NCBI RefSeq assembly: GCF_963082655.1
Contig: NC_081554.1
Coordinates: 59,711,933 to 59,775,932 of the forward strand
Source of the DNA: Stomoxys calcitrans
Taxonomy: Eukaryota > Arthropoda > Insecta > Diptera > Muscidae
Length of the DNA stretch: 64,000 bases
Reading direction: 5' to 3'
This document shows positions 55,577-64,000 of this stretch, one piece after another; positions within the stretch are counted from its first letter, which is position 1, and the number at the start of each line of letters is the position of its first letter. The notes beneath the pieces are model-generated. The model was given only the letters and a program-made list of their open reading frames with translations, searched no databases and had not been told where the DNA came from. Both the position numbers and the translations under genes were made by a program.

Positions 55577-55814
55577 TTGGGTTGCCCAAAAAGTAATTGC
55601 GGATTTTTTAAAAGAAAGTAAATGCATTTTTAATAAAACTTAGAATGAACTTTAATGAAATATACTTTTTTTACACTTTTTTTTCTAAAGCAAGCTAAAA
55701 GTAACAGCTGATAACTGACAGAAGAAAGAATGCAATTACAGAGTCACAAGCTGTAAAAAAATTTGTCAACGCCGACTATATGAAAAATCCGCAACTACTT
55801 TTTGGGCAACCCAA
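55577..55814 (+). mobile_element. Rosa-type mariner MITE inside LINE-X
   Basis: 238 bp with TTGGGTTGCCCAAAAAGTAA at both ends in inverted orientation, flanked by TA (55575-55576, 55815-55816). With one TA removed, the LINE reading frame on both sides ('LLADI' and 'AWNSSLPDSN') is continuous, giving a clean empty-site inference. Confidence 0.95.
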
Positions 55815-56160
55815 TATATCAGCCAACAGGTTAGCCTTATCAACCGGGTTAGTGAACGTTTGATCATCCTTAACAAGAGTTTGAATAGATGAAGAACTAC
55901 CCTTTACCCTTTTAACGAATGACCAAAAGCCCTCACTTCCTCGTGAAGAAGCAAGAACCTTAGTACGCAGACACAGTTCGAAAAGAAATTTTTCGCGCCT
56001 AAGCACATTGGCAAACGAAGATCTTGCCTGCTTGCGCAGCAGTTCAGTATTTGCATTTTTATCCAAGCGTCAGTTCCTGAATGCCACCTCCATCGATCGG
56101 ACAGCATTTCTGCATTAGTTCTCGTGAGCCAGAGAAATTTATCTCCTTCAAATTAATGCA

Positions 56161-56745
56161 AGAGACTATTAAAGATCTTGCTGGGAGAATTGGAGCATGG
56201 ACATGGAGTGGCAAAATCAACAATTAGTGGCATTAAAAAAAATCAAAATAAAATAAAAAGTGGAATTCTATGTCAAAACGCAAGTGCACTTAAAGGGAAA
56301 AAACTATACAACTGGTTTTTACAACAACGGCGAAAAAATTTCGCAGTAAGTGGAGACATGTTAAAGGAGAAAGCCAAAAAACACATGGCGAACTTAATGA
56401 CACTTCTTGCGGTTTGGCGTCAGGGTTTCAAAGCCAGATATGAAATTAGCCTAGACAATTAGCCTACGCAAGTTAGAGTCCCTCATTGGAGAGTTGTGAG
56501 TAACCAAAGATCAATTTTATAACGCTGATGAGTCCGATCTCTTTAGGAAAATGTTGTCAAACAAGACGTACGCCTCCAGCTAAGAGACAAAATCCAGACG
56601 AAAAATTTAAAATGCAAGAATTACTGGCATAGCTTGCACAAACGCCACTGGTCTTCACAAAATAAGGCCCCTAATCAATGGACACGCCAAAACCCCAATG
56701 TTTTAAATCTTTCAATATTCCGGTTGACTATAAAAGTTCTACCAA
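56161..56745 (+). pseudogene. Pogo/Tigger-like transposase fragment
   Basis: The first part is open (94 residues from 56178): 'HGVAKSTISGIKKNQNKIKS' is a helix-turn-helix as in CENP-B/pogo proteins. 'KKLYNWFLQQRRKNFAVSGD' and 'MLKEKAKKHMANL' match the second (CENP-B-type) DNA-binding domain. After stops and shifts the catalytic domain appears as 'NADESDLFRKMLSNKTYASS' (first catalytic aspartate, near 56522) and 'ARITGIACTNATGLHKIRPL'. The rest of the DDE domain is missing, cut by family A at 56747. In-frame stops show it is dead. Other pogo-superfamily names (Jerky-like) are possible. Confidence 0.8.
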
Positions 56746-58280
56746 ATAGAAGCGTGCTAAGTTCGGCCGAGCATAATCTTATATATCTTCCACCATGGAT
56801 CGCATTTGTCGAGTTCTTTTCCCCATATCTCTTTGTAGGCAAGAAAAGGATGCAAGAAACGATTTGCTCTGCTATTAGAACGATATCAAGTTATAGTCCG
56901 ACACGGACCATAATTGAATTGAATGCTGGAGACCATAGTAGAAGTTATTGTGTAAAATTTCAGCCAATTTGAGTAAGAATTGCGTCCTTTAAGGACTCGA
57001 GAAATAAAATAAAGAGATCGGTTTATACGGGAGCTGTATCAGGCTCTAGGCCGATTCGGACCATAATCGACACGTATGTTGAAGGTCATGGGAGAAGCCG
57101 TTGTACAAAACTTTACGCCCTCGAGTGACTCAAGAAGTCAAGATCTAAAATCGGTTTAAATGGCAGCTATATCAGATTATGGATCGATTTAAACCATATT
57201 TGGCACAGATGTTTGGTTTATACGGGAGCTGTATCAGGCTCTAGACCGATTCAGACTATAATCGACACGTATGTTGAAGGTCATGGGAGAAGCCGTTGTA
57301 CAAAACTTTACGCCTTTGGAGGCTCAAGAAGTCATGATTCAAGATCGGTTTATATGACAGCTATATCAGGTTATGGATCGATTTAAACCATATTTGGCAC
57401 AGATGTAACATTTCAGTCAAATCAGATAATAATTGCGCCCTCTACTGGCTCAAGAAGTCAAGATTCAAGATCAGTATATATGGCAGCTATATCAGGTTAA
57501 GGGCCGATTTAAAGCATACTTAGCACAGTTATTGGAAATCATATCGAAACACGTTGTGCAAAATATCAGCCAAATCGGATAGGAATTGCGCGCTCTAGAG
57601 GCTCAAGAAGTCAAGACCCCAGATGGGCTTATATGACAGCTATATCATTTTATGGACCGATTTCAGCACCGAACGCAGCACAGTTATTAAAAGTTATAAC
57701 AAAACACCTCATGCAAAACTTCAGTCAAATCGGATAAGATTTGCGCCCTCTAGTGAAGTCAAGATCCAAGATCGGTTTAAATGGCAGCTATATCAGGTTA
57801 TGGATCGATTTAAACCATATTTGACACAGATGTTAGAAGTCGTAACAAAACACCTCATGCAAAATTTTAGCCAAATCGAATAAGAATTGCGATCTCTAGT
57901 GGCTCAAGAAGTCAAGATTCAAGATCGGTTTATATGGCAGCTATATGAGGTTATGGACCGATTTGAACCATGCTTACCACAGGTTTTGGAAGTCATAGTA
58001 TAACACTTCGTGCGAAATTTCAGCCAAATCGGAAAGGAATTGCGCCCTCTTGAGGCTCAAGAAGGCAAGATCCCAGATCGGTTTATATGGCAGCTATATC
58101 AAAACATGGACCGATATGGCCCATTTACAATCCCAACCGACCTACACTAATAAGAAGTATTTGTGCAAAATTTCTTTACTCCTATGCTCCTTCGAAAGTT
58201 AGCGTGCTTTCGACAGACAGACGGACCGACGGACGGACATGGCTAGTTCGACTTAAAATACCGTGATGATCAAAAATATA

Positions 58281-59833
58281 CACATAGCCCATAATGCCTG
58301 CGTTCACCTGACAAACTTTTATGATTGGTTAAAGAACACAAAATAAAATTATAAATCAAATCAACTCTTTTACATATATTTTTTCTTCATATTCCTAACA
58401 TTAAAAAACAAAAACAAAATTCTATGTTTGGTTAAGCACTTTCACTCTAGAGCGATTTAAATATGATAACAATTAAATATAAGCACCACAAAGTCTGCGT
58501 TCAGTAATTAAAAATAAACAAAGGAGTTATTTAAACACAAAATAAAAACATATTAACACATTCCTAATATTTGGTAGGATAGCCACGTTGTTTAAAGACT
58601 GCACTTAGTCTATTTGGCATGGAGTTTAGCAACTTCCCTTTTTCCTCAGATGTTATTTTCGCCCATTCTGCCTGCATGACACTTCGTAACGTCTCCTTGC
58701 TGGTTATAACGTGCTGACGGATTTTTTTCTCCAATAGATCCCAAAGATGCTCTATGGGGTTGAGATCTGGTGATTGGGGTGGTGTTTTAAGCTGCTTTGG
58801 AGTGTTATTTAGAAGCCAAAGCCTAACAACCTCCGATGTATGCTGTGGATCGTTATCTAGTTTAGCAGCACTTGGGTTCTTTTTTTTCAAAATATTGAGA
58901 TAACCCCATTTATACATCTTGGACTCAATAAATTCTAATTAACCCACTTCACTAGCAGCCACACCCCCCACACCATAACTCCACCACCACCGTGCTTCAC
59001 CGTTCCAACTAAATTTTGTTTTTCTAGCTCAGTCCCGGACTTGCGCCACACTATTTGCCGAACTTTAATGCCAAAAATACAGAATTTGCTCTCGTCGGAG
59101 AAAAAAATTTGTTTCCAGAATTCAAGAGGCTATTGACGAAAGTATTAGCGAATGCAATTTGCTTTTGTATGTTTATGACTGAAATATATGGCTTTCTTCG
59201 AGCAACTCATCCATGAAATCCAGCCCTATGTAATATTTTTCTGGCAGTTTCGGCACAGATGCTTCTTTTAAACATTGTTTAAATATTTTCAACAATTTTG
59301 ATTGATGGACGCCCAGGCCGAGGTTTTGAAGTTATAATGCCGATTTCTTTGTAATTATTAATTACGCGCTGGACAGAAGAATACGTTCTTCCAACTGTTC
59401 CACCAATATTTCTAAAGCTTTGTCCTTCTTTCCACAATTTAATAATTATTTTTCTTTCAGATATGCATATTTCCTTTCCTTTAGAGTCCATGTTTCCAAA
59501 TTTATTAATTTAAAAAAAAAAAAAACACGTGTAACTATCACTTGTTATGATAATGAACTAAAACTGATCAAAAATAAGAACAAGCATTATACAAAGTAAC
59601 GGTACTTTCAAAGTAAACAAAGTGAACGCAGACTTTTTGGTTGTCATAAGTTCTAATGAGACAAAAGTACCGTTAGAACAAAAAAGCAAAAGCAAGCTTG
59701 TATTTTTGTTCTTGTTTTTTAATTTAAGAATACAATTAATACAACAAAACTTAACTTTATTTATTTTTTTATGTTGTTTTTTAATCATTAAAAAAGAAAT
59801 TGTCACATGAACGCAGACTTTATGGACTATGTG
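58281..59833 (-). mobile_element. Tc1-like transposon with IR/DR ends, TA-flanked, defective
   Basis: 1553 bp between TA dinucleotides (58279-58280, 59834-59835). Outer inverted repeats start CACATAGCCCATAATGCCTG (left) and, in reverse, CACATAGTCCATAAAGTCTG (right). The motif AAGTCTGCGTTCA (or a close form) occurs twice at each end: 58295-58307 and 58491-58503 on the left, and in reverse at 59623-59635 and 59808-59820 on the right. This is the double-repeat (IR/DR) layout known from Sleeping Beauty- or Minos-like groups. It contains a broken transposase on the minus strand. Confidence 0.92.
58564..59491 (-). pseudogene. DD34E Tc1-like transposase, broken
   Basis: Cut-and-paste transposase. 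N-terminal part (59279-59491, 70 residues): 'ISERKIIIKLWKEGQSFRNI' and 'SVQRVINNYKEIG' form the paired-like helix-turn-helix, followed by a 'KPRPGRPS' GRPR-like linker. The middle is disrupted by several stops, but the first catalytic block 'FFSDESKFCIFGIKV' is visible near 59065-59100 and 'HGGGGVMVWG' follows. The C-terminal part (58564-58917) has 'LDNDPQHTSEVVRLWLLNN' and 'SPDLNPIEHLWDLLEKKIRQ'. From the first aspartate of DNDP to the glutamate of PIEHLW there are 34 residues, so the DDE triad is DD34E and all three residues survive. Stops and shifts between parts show inactivity. Confidence 0.9.
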
Positions 59834-60154
59834 TATATACTTTATGGGGTCTTAGACGAATATTGCGAGGTGTTACAAACGGTGTGACTAGATTAGTATA
59901 CCCCCATCCTTTGGTGGAGAACATAAAAAGTTACTTCTTCGAAGTGCGGTTGGGAAGGAAAATGTTACAGAAATTTTGTAAAACCTTTCCCTGAAAGAAA
60001 CAGTTTTCAGTTTCAATTTTAGGGAACTGTTTCAATACATCTATTGGCGGTGATGAGGAAGAAGTTTTTGTGTCCACTCATTATATTAAAACTCATTATA
60101 TTAAAAACTAACTAACTTAAGCTTTTTTTTCTCAACCTGGTTAAAGTGAACTGC

Positions 60155-60200
60155 TGGGTAGAGTGAACAGGCCTTGCAATAATTAGTTCACTCTATCCCG
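60155..60200. repeat. Inverted pair GGGTAGAGTGAAC
   Basis: 'gggtagagtgaac' at 60155-60167 and 'gttcactctatccc' at 60187-60200 are complementary, with a 19-nt spacer and one mismatch. Possibly the edge of a foldback element that includes the palindrome at 60271. Confidence 0.65.
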
Positions 60201-60270
60201 ATACTACTGTTTTATATGTCAATCGTCAAAGCCAGATAATATGCGCATTCACAAAATTTAATACAGCTTT

Positions 60271-60315
60271 GAAATAGGTTTATTTGACAGATTGTCTGTC
60301 AAATAAACCTATTTC
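60271..60315. repeat. Perfect palindrome, 21-nt arms
   Basis: GAAATAGGTTTATTTGACAG plus A, a TTG centre, and the exact reverse complement. Outside it, 'gcattcacaaaatttaat' and 'attaagttttgtgcat' are also complementary with mismatches, so the foldback extends to roughly 60244-60334. Confidence 0.95.
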
Positions 60316-61008
60316 ATTAAGTTTTGTGCATACAACCGTCAAAGTTTTCTGCTTATCTATCAAAATGTCTGTTGGTTTCATGCCACTGTACATTAATGAG
60401 AAAAAAATTACTTCAATGATTTAAGCATTTACAATTCCATTTTAAGAGATATCATACCGCACAACCATGACCCACTATAATTTCCAAAAAAAAAAACGCT
60501 ACAAATTGAAATAAAAACACCAAATATTGCCGGCTTAAGAAGAAGCAAGTGAAAGTAAATTCAAAGAAGATGATCGCCCAAGCAAACACTATTGCTCGAT
60601 GAAACTGTTTCAATGATAATTTAGCCCCCAGTGTTTACCAATGTTGAGAGATCTTGTGCACGCTTAGTAATTACACATAAGTGTAACAACACATGTGGAT
60701 GATATGTCTAGGGCTTAACCCACTTATGGCTGCAATTGGGAAATAAGGCTCCAATGCTTTCAGAATATCTGAATTGTATATTTGAACATTTTTTAAACTT
60801 AGAAGTCCAGCATAGGAAGTAGTTCGTTGTCATCGTGCACTGAAAAAAATGTTGTTCTAATGTTAAATATTTTATTTTTTATTGTAAGCGGACGTAAGTG
60901 GAGCGGACGTATTTTTATTTCTCTCCTTAAAGAAAAAAAGACGTACCTCGGTATAGTTACTACCTACTTTAAAAAAAAAATTAAAAACCTTTTTGGAGTA
61001 GGCTAGAA

Positions 61009-62466
61009 ATGAACTCCAAAGACCCAACAGCTGCGGTGGTGGCATCAGACCGTAGCGTGTTGTCCTCCTCTCCTATAGGTGTGGGTGCCTTGGCAGCTGT
61101 AGTCGAAAGTAATGCTTTAAACGCGCTACTAGTCGTCAGACAAATCAATGAGGAAGAGACGGATAAACCCGAGGGATGCACAGTTCGTCCCCAGCCTTTA
61201 AGTAAAGGTGGTGTTTCCGACTCGGATTCAGGCAGCGACGGTGTCAATGAAACAGCCATCGCAGCCAAGTCGAGAGATGAGGGCAGCGGGATGACGGCAG
61301 AAGTGAGTGATGGCTTTGTTAAACTCACAAGCAGGCCGAGAAAACGATCCGAGGCACGACGAAGGAGACAGAGGAGAATGTACCGGCAGCGCAATAGGGC
61401 AAAAGTACAGGAAGCTGGAAGGGATAGAACTGACACTCCAAGCACTTCTACGAAAGTTGGAAAAAGAATCAAGTCTCCCAAAGAGCATTACACTGCTAAT
61501 ATGCTGAAAAAGAAAACCAAGCAAGCCATCCCGCAATGGAGACTCTGGACAGTATCCGGCGGAGGTAGACAAAGTCGGAAAAGAAACGAAGTAAGAGCGC
61601 ACGGCCCCTGAGTCTTCATGGAGGACTGTGACCCAAAAGGATGCCAAAGCCATCACGGAAAGGAAAGATGGTCGCTGATAAAGGTAAGGGGCCACACTCT
61701 TACGCCAGAGTGGCAAGAAAGCACAATAGAGATGAATGACTTATGCAGTCATCGATATCGGTTGTGCATCCGGTAGGATTCCACCAGATCGTGGGTCTCA
61801 GTTGAGGCGTTTGGTAAACGATCGGGTTATCGAACATGTATTGAACTCTGAAGAGGGTCCACCCATACGAATTATAAGCTGTGAGTATAGAGGGAACATC
61901 TTAACGCTGTGCTTTGCGTCAGCGAAATGTATTGATACCGTCAAAAAGCTCGTTGGAGTATGCATACTCCCTGGGGCGCAAAGTTCGACCTTGCCATCCC
62001 ACTGCTCACAAAGGCGATGGTCTTCGTCAAGGATGTGGACGGCAAAATCGCAACAGAACGCATAATAGAAGTCCTAAACAAGCAAAACCAAGATGTGGCT
62101 GTGGAGAAATCGCAGGTTATCCACAGGGAGGAGAAGAAGGAAGGAACTCTCCTTGTGGTTGGCATTGATCAAGTCTCCGTGACAAGTTTGGCTAAGACTA
62201 AAGGCATGGTGTATTACGGGGCCATGGCCATCTTTTTCAAGATAGGGAAGACAAGGATAGGCGAATATCCTCATATTGAGCCATCAGGCGGTGCAGTGGC
62301 GGGACACTCACTATCGCCTAACGGACAGGGGGCCGACGACGAGATTATCACCGACTCTCTCAATATTGGGGAGACTATGATAAGTAAAGATCCTAAAACT
62401 AAAACATCACTACTCCCAAGAAGTCCATTTACACAAGATTTGAAAGACTACTATAGGCGAAAATAC
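61009..62466 (+). pseudogene. ORF1 of an R1/LOA-like LINE, frameshifted
   Basis: Nucleic-acid-binding ORF1 of a non-LTR element. The first part (61009-61611, 200 residues) starts with ATG, is Ser/Ala-rich, and has a basic stretch 'KRSEARRRRQRRMYRQRNRA'. After breaks, 61736-62065 gives 'TYAVIDIG', 'GRIPPDRGSQLRRLVNDRVI' and 'GPPIRIISCEYRGNILTLCF'. A further frame (61960-62469, 169 residues) gives 'FDLAIPLLTKAMVFVKDVDG' and 'IATERIIEVLNKQNQDVAVE'. The order and wording resemble the DUF4780-type domain found in ORF1 of such elements. The start ATG at 61009 is the first in the open frame. At least two frameshifts make it non-functional. ORF2 follows at 62703. Confidence 0.72.
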
Positions 62467-62702
62467 TAGTATTGAAACATCAGGCAGTACAGGGACGTCG
62501 ACTCAATACAGCCTAACGAAAAGCGACCTGGAGATGGAACCATTACCGACTTTCTCAAGATTCTGAAGACTAGGGTAGGTATAGAACCAAATACGAAAAA
62601 TTGTGGCAGTGCAGTGACAGAAAAGTCAATGCAGCCTTATGAGAAGGGAGCGGGCGATGATATCATCAACCATTCCCAAGAAGTTCATTTACTGGAGGAC
62701 CA

Positions 62703-63335
62703 ATGATTGAGGTTATCCAGATAAACCTCCACCGAAGCGAGACAGCTATACACGCTCTGATGGAGAAAATCAGGAGCCATGGATGACCTGGAACAAAAGT
62801 TTCTGGACTGAACCATATCAACTACCAATTATTCTATGCAAACACTGGTACTCGGCCGAGGACCTGCTTTATTTATCATAAAAGTTTAAATTATGTATTT
62901 TCCCCAGAGTAGTCAACGTCGGATGCAACAGTGACGAGACAGGGAACTGTCACAATATCTGCCTTTAGATTCTCCGACACCGCCACCAAAGTCGGTGCTG
63001 CAATGGAAACGAGGTACTAATAGGGTGCTATGCAAACTCTCACCACATTTCTTGGGGTAGTACAAACACTTATAAGCAGGGCCAGGCCCTGGCAGAGTTC
63101 TTGAATACTACCGACTTAAAAATATTTAATATTGGTAACACCGCTACCTTAGTTGATAGGATAAGGGAGGAGGCATAAGATGTGACGATATGACTATTAG
63201 ATTCGGGATTGGACTAAGGAGGAGGTTTAAATGTGACGATATGTTCGGAAAATCTAATCGATAAGGTTCAGGATTGGAGGGTCTCCATGGACCACTCTAT
63301 GGAATACGCTACATAAGGTTTATAATCGGTTTAGG
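62703..63335 (+). pseudogene. ORF2 endonuclease part of the same LINE, broken
   Basis: The apurinic-type endonuclease that nicks target DNA for reverse transcription. The frame opens 'MIEVIQINLHRSETAIHALM' (the NLH of the first catalytic block) and is soon stopped. It continues in other frames with 'KVSGLNHINYQLFYANTG', 'LAEFLNTTDLKIFNIGNTAT' and, near 63230-63330, 'LIDKVQDWRVSMDHSMEY', where the usual SDH block reads EY. A ~55-bp duplication around 'gatgtgacgatatg' (63180 and 63233) disrupts the end. RT and RNase H are absent, replaced by another repeat. Confidence 0.75.
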
Positions 63336-64000
63336 ATAACTTTCTGGAATAAGTTGAAAACCAACTGGCAAAAATGATACCCCAAAAACACGAAATTGGT
63401 ATTAATTTTTTTTAGGGTCAACTTACCAGGGGGAGCGCCACATCCCAAAACCGATTAGGACAATATGGGTATCAAATGAAAGGTATTTAAGAGTAGAGTA
63501 CGAACTTGGTACACTTGGACCCAAATGTTAATACCATATTCGTTTTCTGGTCTCCAATACCTTTCATTTGATACCCTTATTGTGCCGATCGGACCACTTT
63601 GGGATATGGGATAAGAGGGAGGGTCCGCCACCACCTGATATCTAAAAATTATATAGCCTATGTTGCCTTCCAGACAAACATACACAATCTATGAAAATTT
63701 TAGGAAAATCGGTTCAGCCAAGTATCATATAGTCATAATGGATCTAATGGCGTTTTTGAAGGGTTGCGTGACCCCCTATACTTCGATCTGATTTTGTATG
63801 CCAGATTCGAAATCTACTCCCGAATACCTTTCATTTGAGCCCCATATTGAAATGAACGTCCAATATGGCTGTTTGGGGGAGTTTTGGGGTTGGGGCGGCC
63901 CGATGGGTACTTAGACTCTGATTTTAATGCAGTATTCGTATTGTTCTCTCCAATACCTTTCATTTGATACCTATATTGTACCAAGGGTCCACTTTTGATT
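63336..64000. repeat. Dispersed repeat with 'aatacctttcatttgatacc' motif
   Basis: The motif occurs at about 63556, 63822 (as 'tcatttgagc') and 63951, and reversed at about 63466-63490. Between copies there are recurrent phrases such as 'ccaatatggctgtttggggg' and 'tgtaccaagggtccac'. It runs off the window. Noncoding; class unknown. Confidence 0.7.

Larger units (their letters stand above)
53860..56160 (-). mobile_element. LINE-X copy 3, longest copy, minus strand, carries a rosa-MITE
   Basis: Reading on the minus strand from 56160: a short piece upstream of the RT ('FWSFVKRVKGSSSSIQTLVK', 'PVDKANLLADI'), the rosa-MITE (55577-55814), then 'SLPSNENVSGVMPQIFFQTR', 'VLENLDVNKSPNPIGMSTLV', 'NNPANYRPIAICSALSKLMQ', 'VVTLDISKAFDRVWHCALLS', 'KLIAGVPQGS', a serine tract, FADD (54766-54780), and the C-terminal region down to 53860. 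Frameshifts occur between these blocks. It retains both catalytic blocks at sequence level, unlike copies 1 and 2. Endonuclease and ORF1 are absent. Confidence 0.9.
56747..59935 (+). repeat. Family A element, long, split by a Tc1 element
   Basis: 'agaagcgtgctaagttcggc', a decayed palindrome, eight or nine core units (two nearly identical neighbours near 57000-57400 share 'tttatacgggagctgtatca'), a short microsatellite at 58213-58240, and 'gatgatcaaaaata', then the Tc1 element. The tail resumes at 59834 with 'tatatactttatggggtctt' and ends 'catcctttggtggagaacat'. Confidence 0.9.
59936..61008. other. Noncoding stretch with foldback sequences
   Basis: Apart from the palindrome at 60271-60315 and the inverted pair at 60155-60200, nothing was recognised. 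The last part is A-rich and may be the untranslated leader of the LINE that follows. Confidence 0.5.

Overview
The window looks like heterochromatin-like or intergenic/intronic DNA of a higher dipteran, most probably a muscid/calyptrate fly (Musca/Stomoxys type). The basis is the AT-rich sequence, a dispersed element carrying the palindrome GTTCGGCCGGGCCGAAC, a tRNA-derived SINE, mariner/Tc1/pogo relics and insect non-LTR retrotransposon fragments. The species call is inference. I found no host protein-coding gene and no functional tRNA or rRNA gene. Every convincing protein similarity is to a transposable element, and every such reading frame is broken.

Names used below. Family A: dispersed element with a core of ~153-bp units, a GACGGACAGACG microsatellite in its tail, and ends carrying TATACCCTCCACCAT in inverted orientation. 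Family B: a relative with ~150-bp units of different sequence. Family C: a more distant relative. LINE-X: a Jockey-like non-LTR element with FADD in its reverse transcriptase (RT), four copies. R1/LOA-like: other non-LTR fragments with RNase H. SINE: tRNA-derived, seven copies. Rosa-MITE: 220-240 bp, TA-flanked, three copies.

Layout. 1-4.1 kb: families B and A, then a 29-bp minisatellite with a large hairpin inside it. 5.85-6.8 kb: a 43-bp satellite in which each monomer is two hairpins. 6.8-16.4 kb: families A and B interrupted by LINE-X, SINEs and a rosa-MITE. 17-20.6 kb: LINE fragments, a DD41D mariner transposase relic, a SINE, an inverted pair of an unclassified repeat and a MITE. 20.6-31.6 kb: nested families A/B/C with SINEs, LINE pieces, a Tc1-type MITE and a microsatellite. 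31.6-33.6 kb: unremarkable sequence. 33.6-38.2 kb: a 17-bp satellite of roughly 240 copies, with degenerate islands to 40 kb. 40741-40940: a 200-N assembly gap. 41.8-43.4 and 47.3-49.9 kb: family A. 44.66-46.1 kb: a tandem array with 320-400-bp units. 50.5-50.9 kb: a 22-bp minisatellite. 52.2-59.9 kb: family A, SINE, LINE-X carrying a rosa-MITE, a pogo-like transposase relic, and family A holding a degenerate DD34E Tc1 element with double inverted repeats. 61-63.3 kb: the 5' half of an R1/LOA-like LINE. 63.3-64 kb: another dispersed repeat.

Nothing here works as a pathway. The organising principle is nesting: family A acts as a landing pad for LINE-X, the SINE and at least three different TA-specific DNA transposons, the latter all in one short TA-rich site. 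The most unusual structures are the double-hairpin satellite, the 17-bp satellite that is open in all three minus-strand frames, and the shared TA hotspot of family A.
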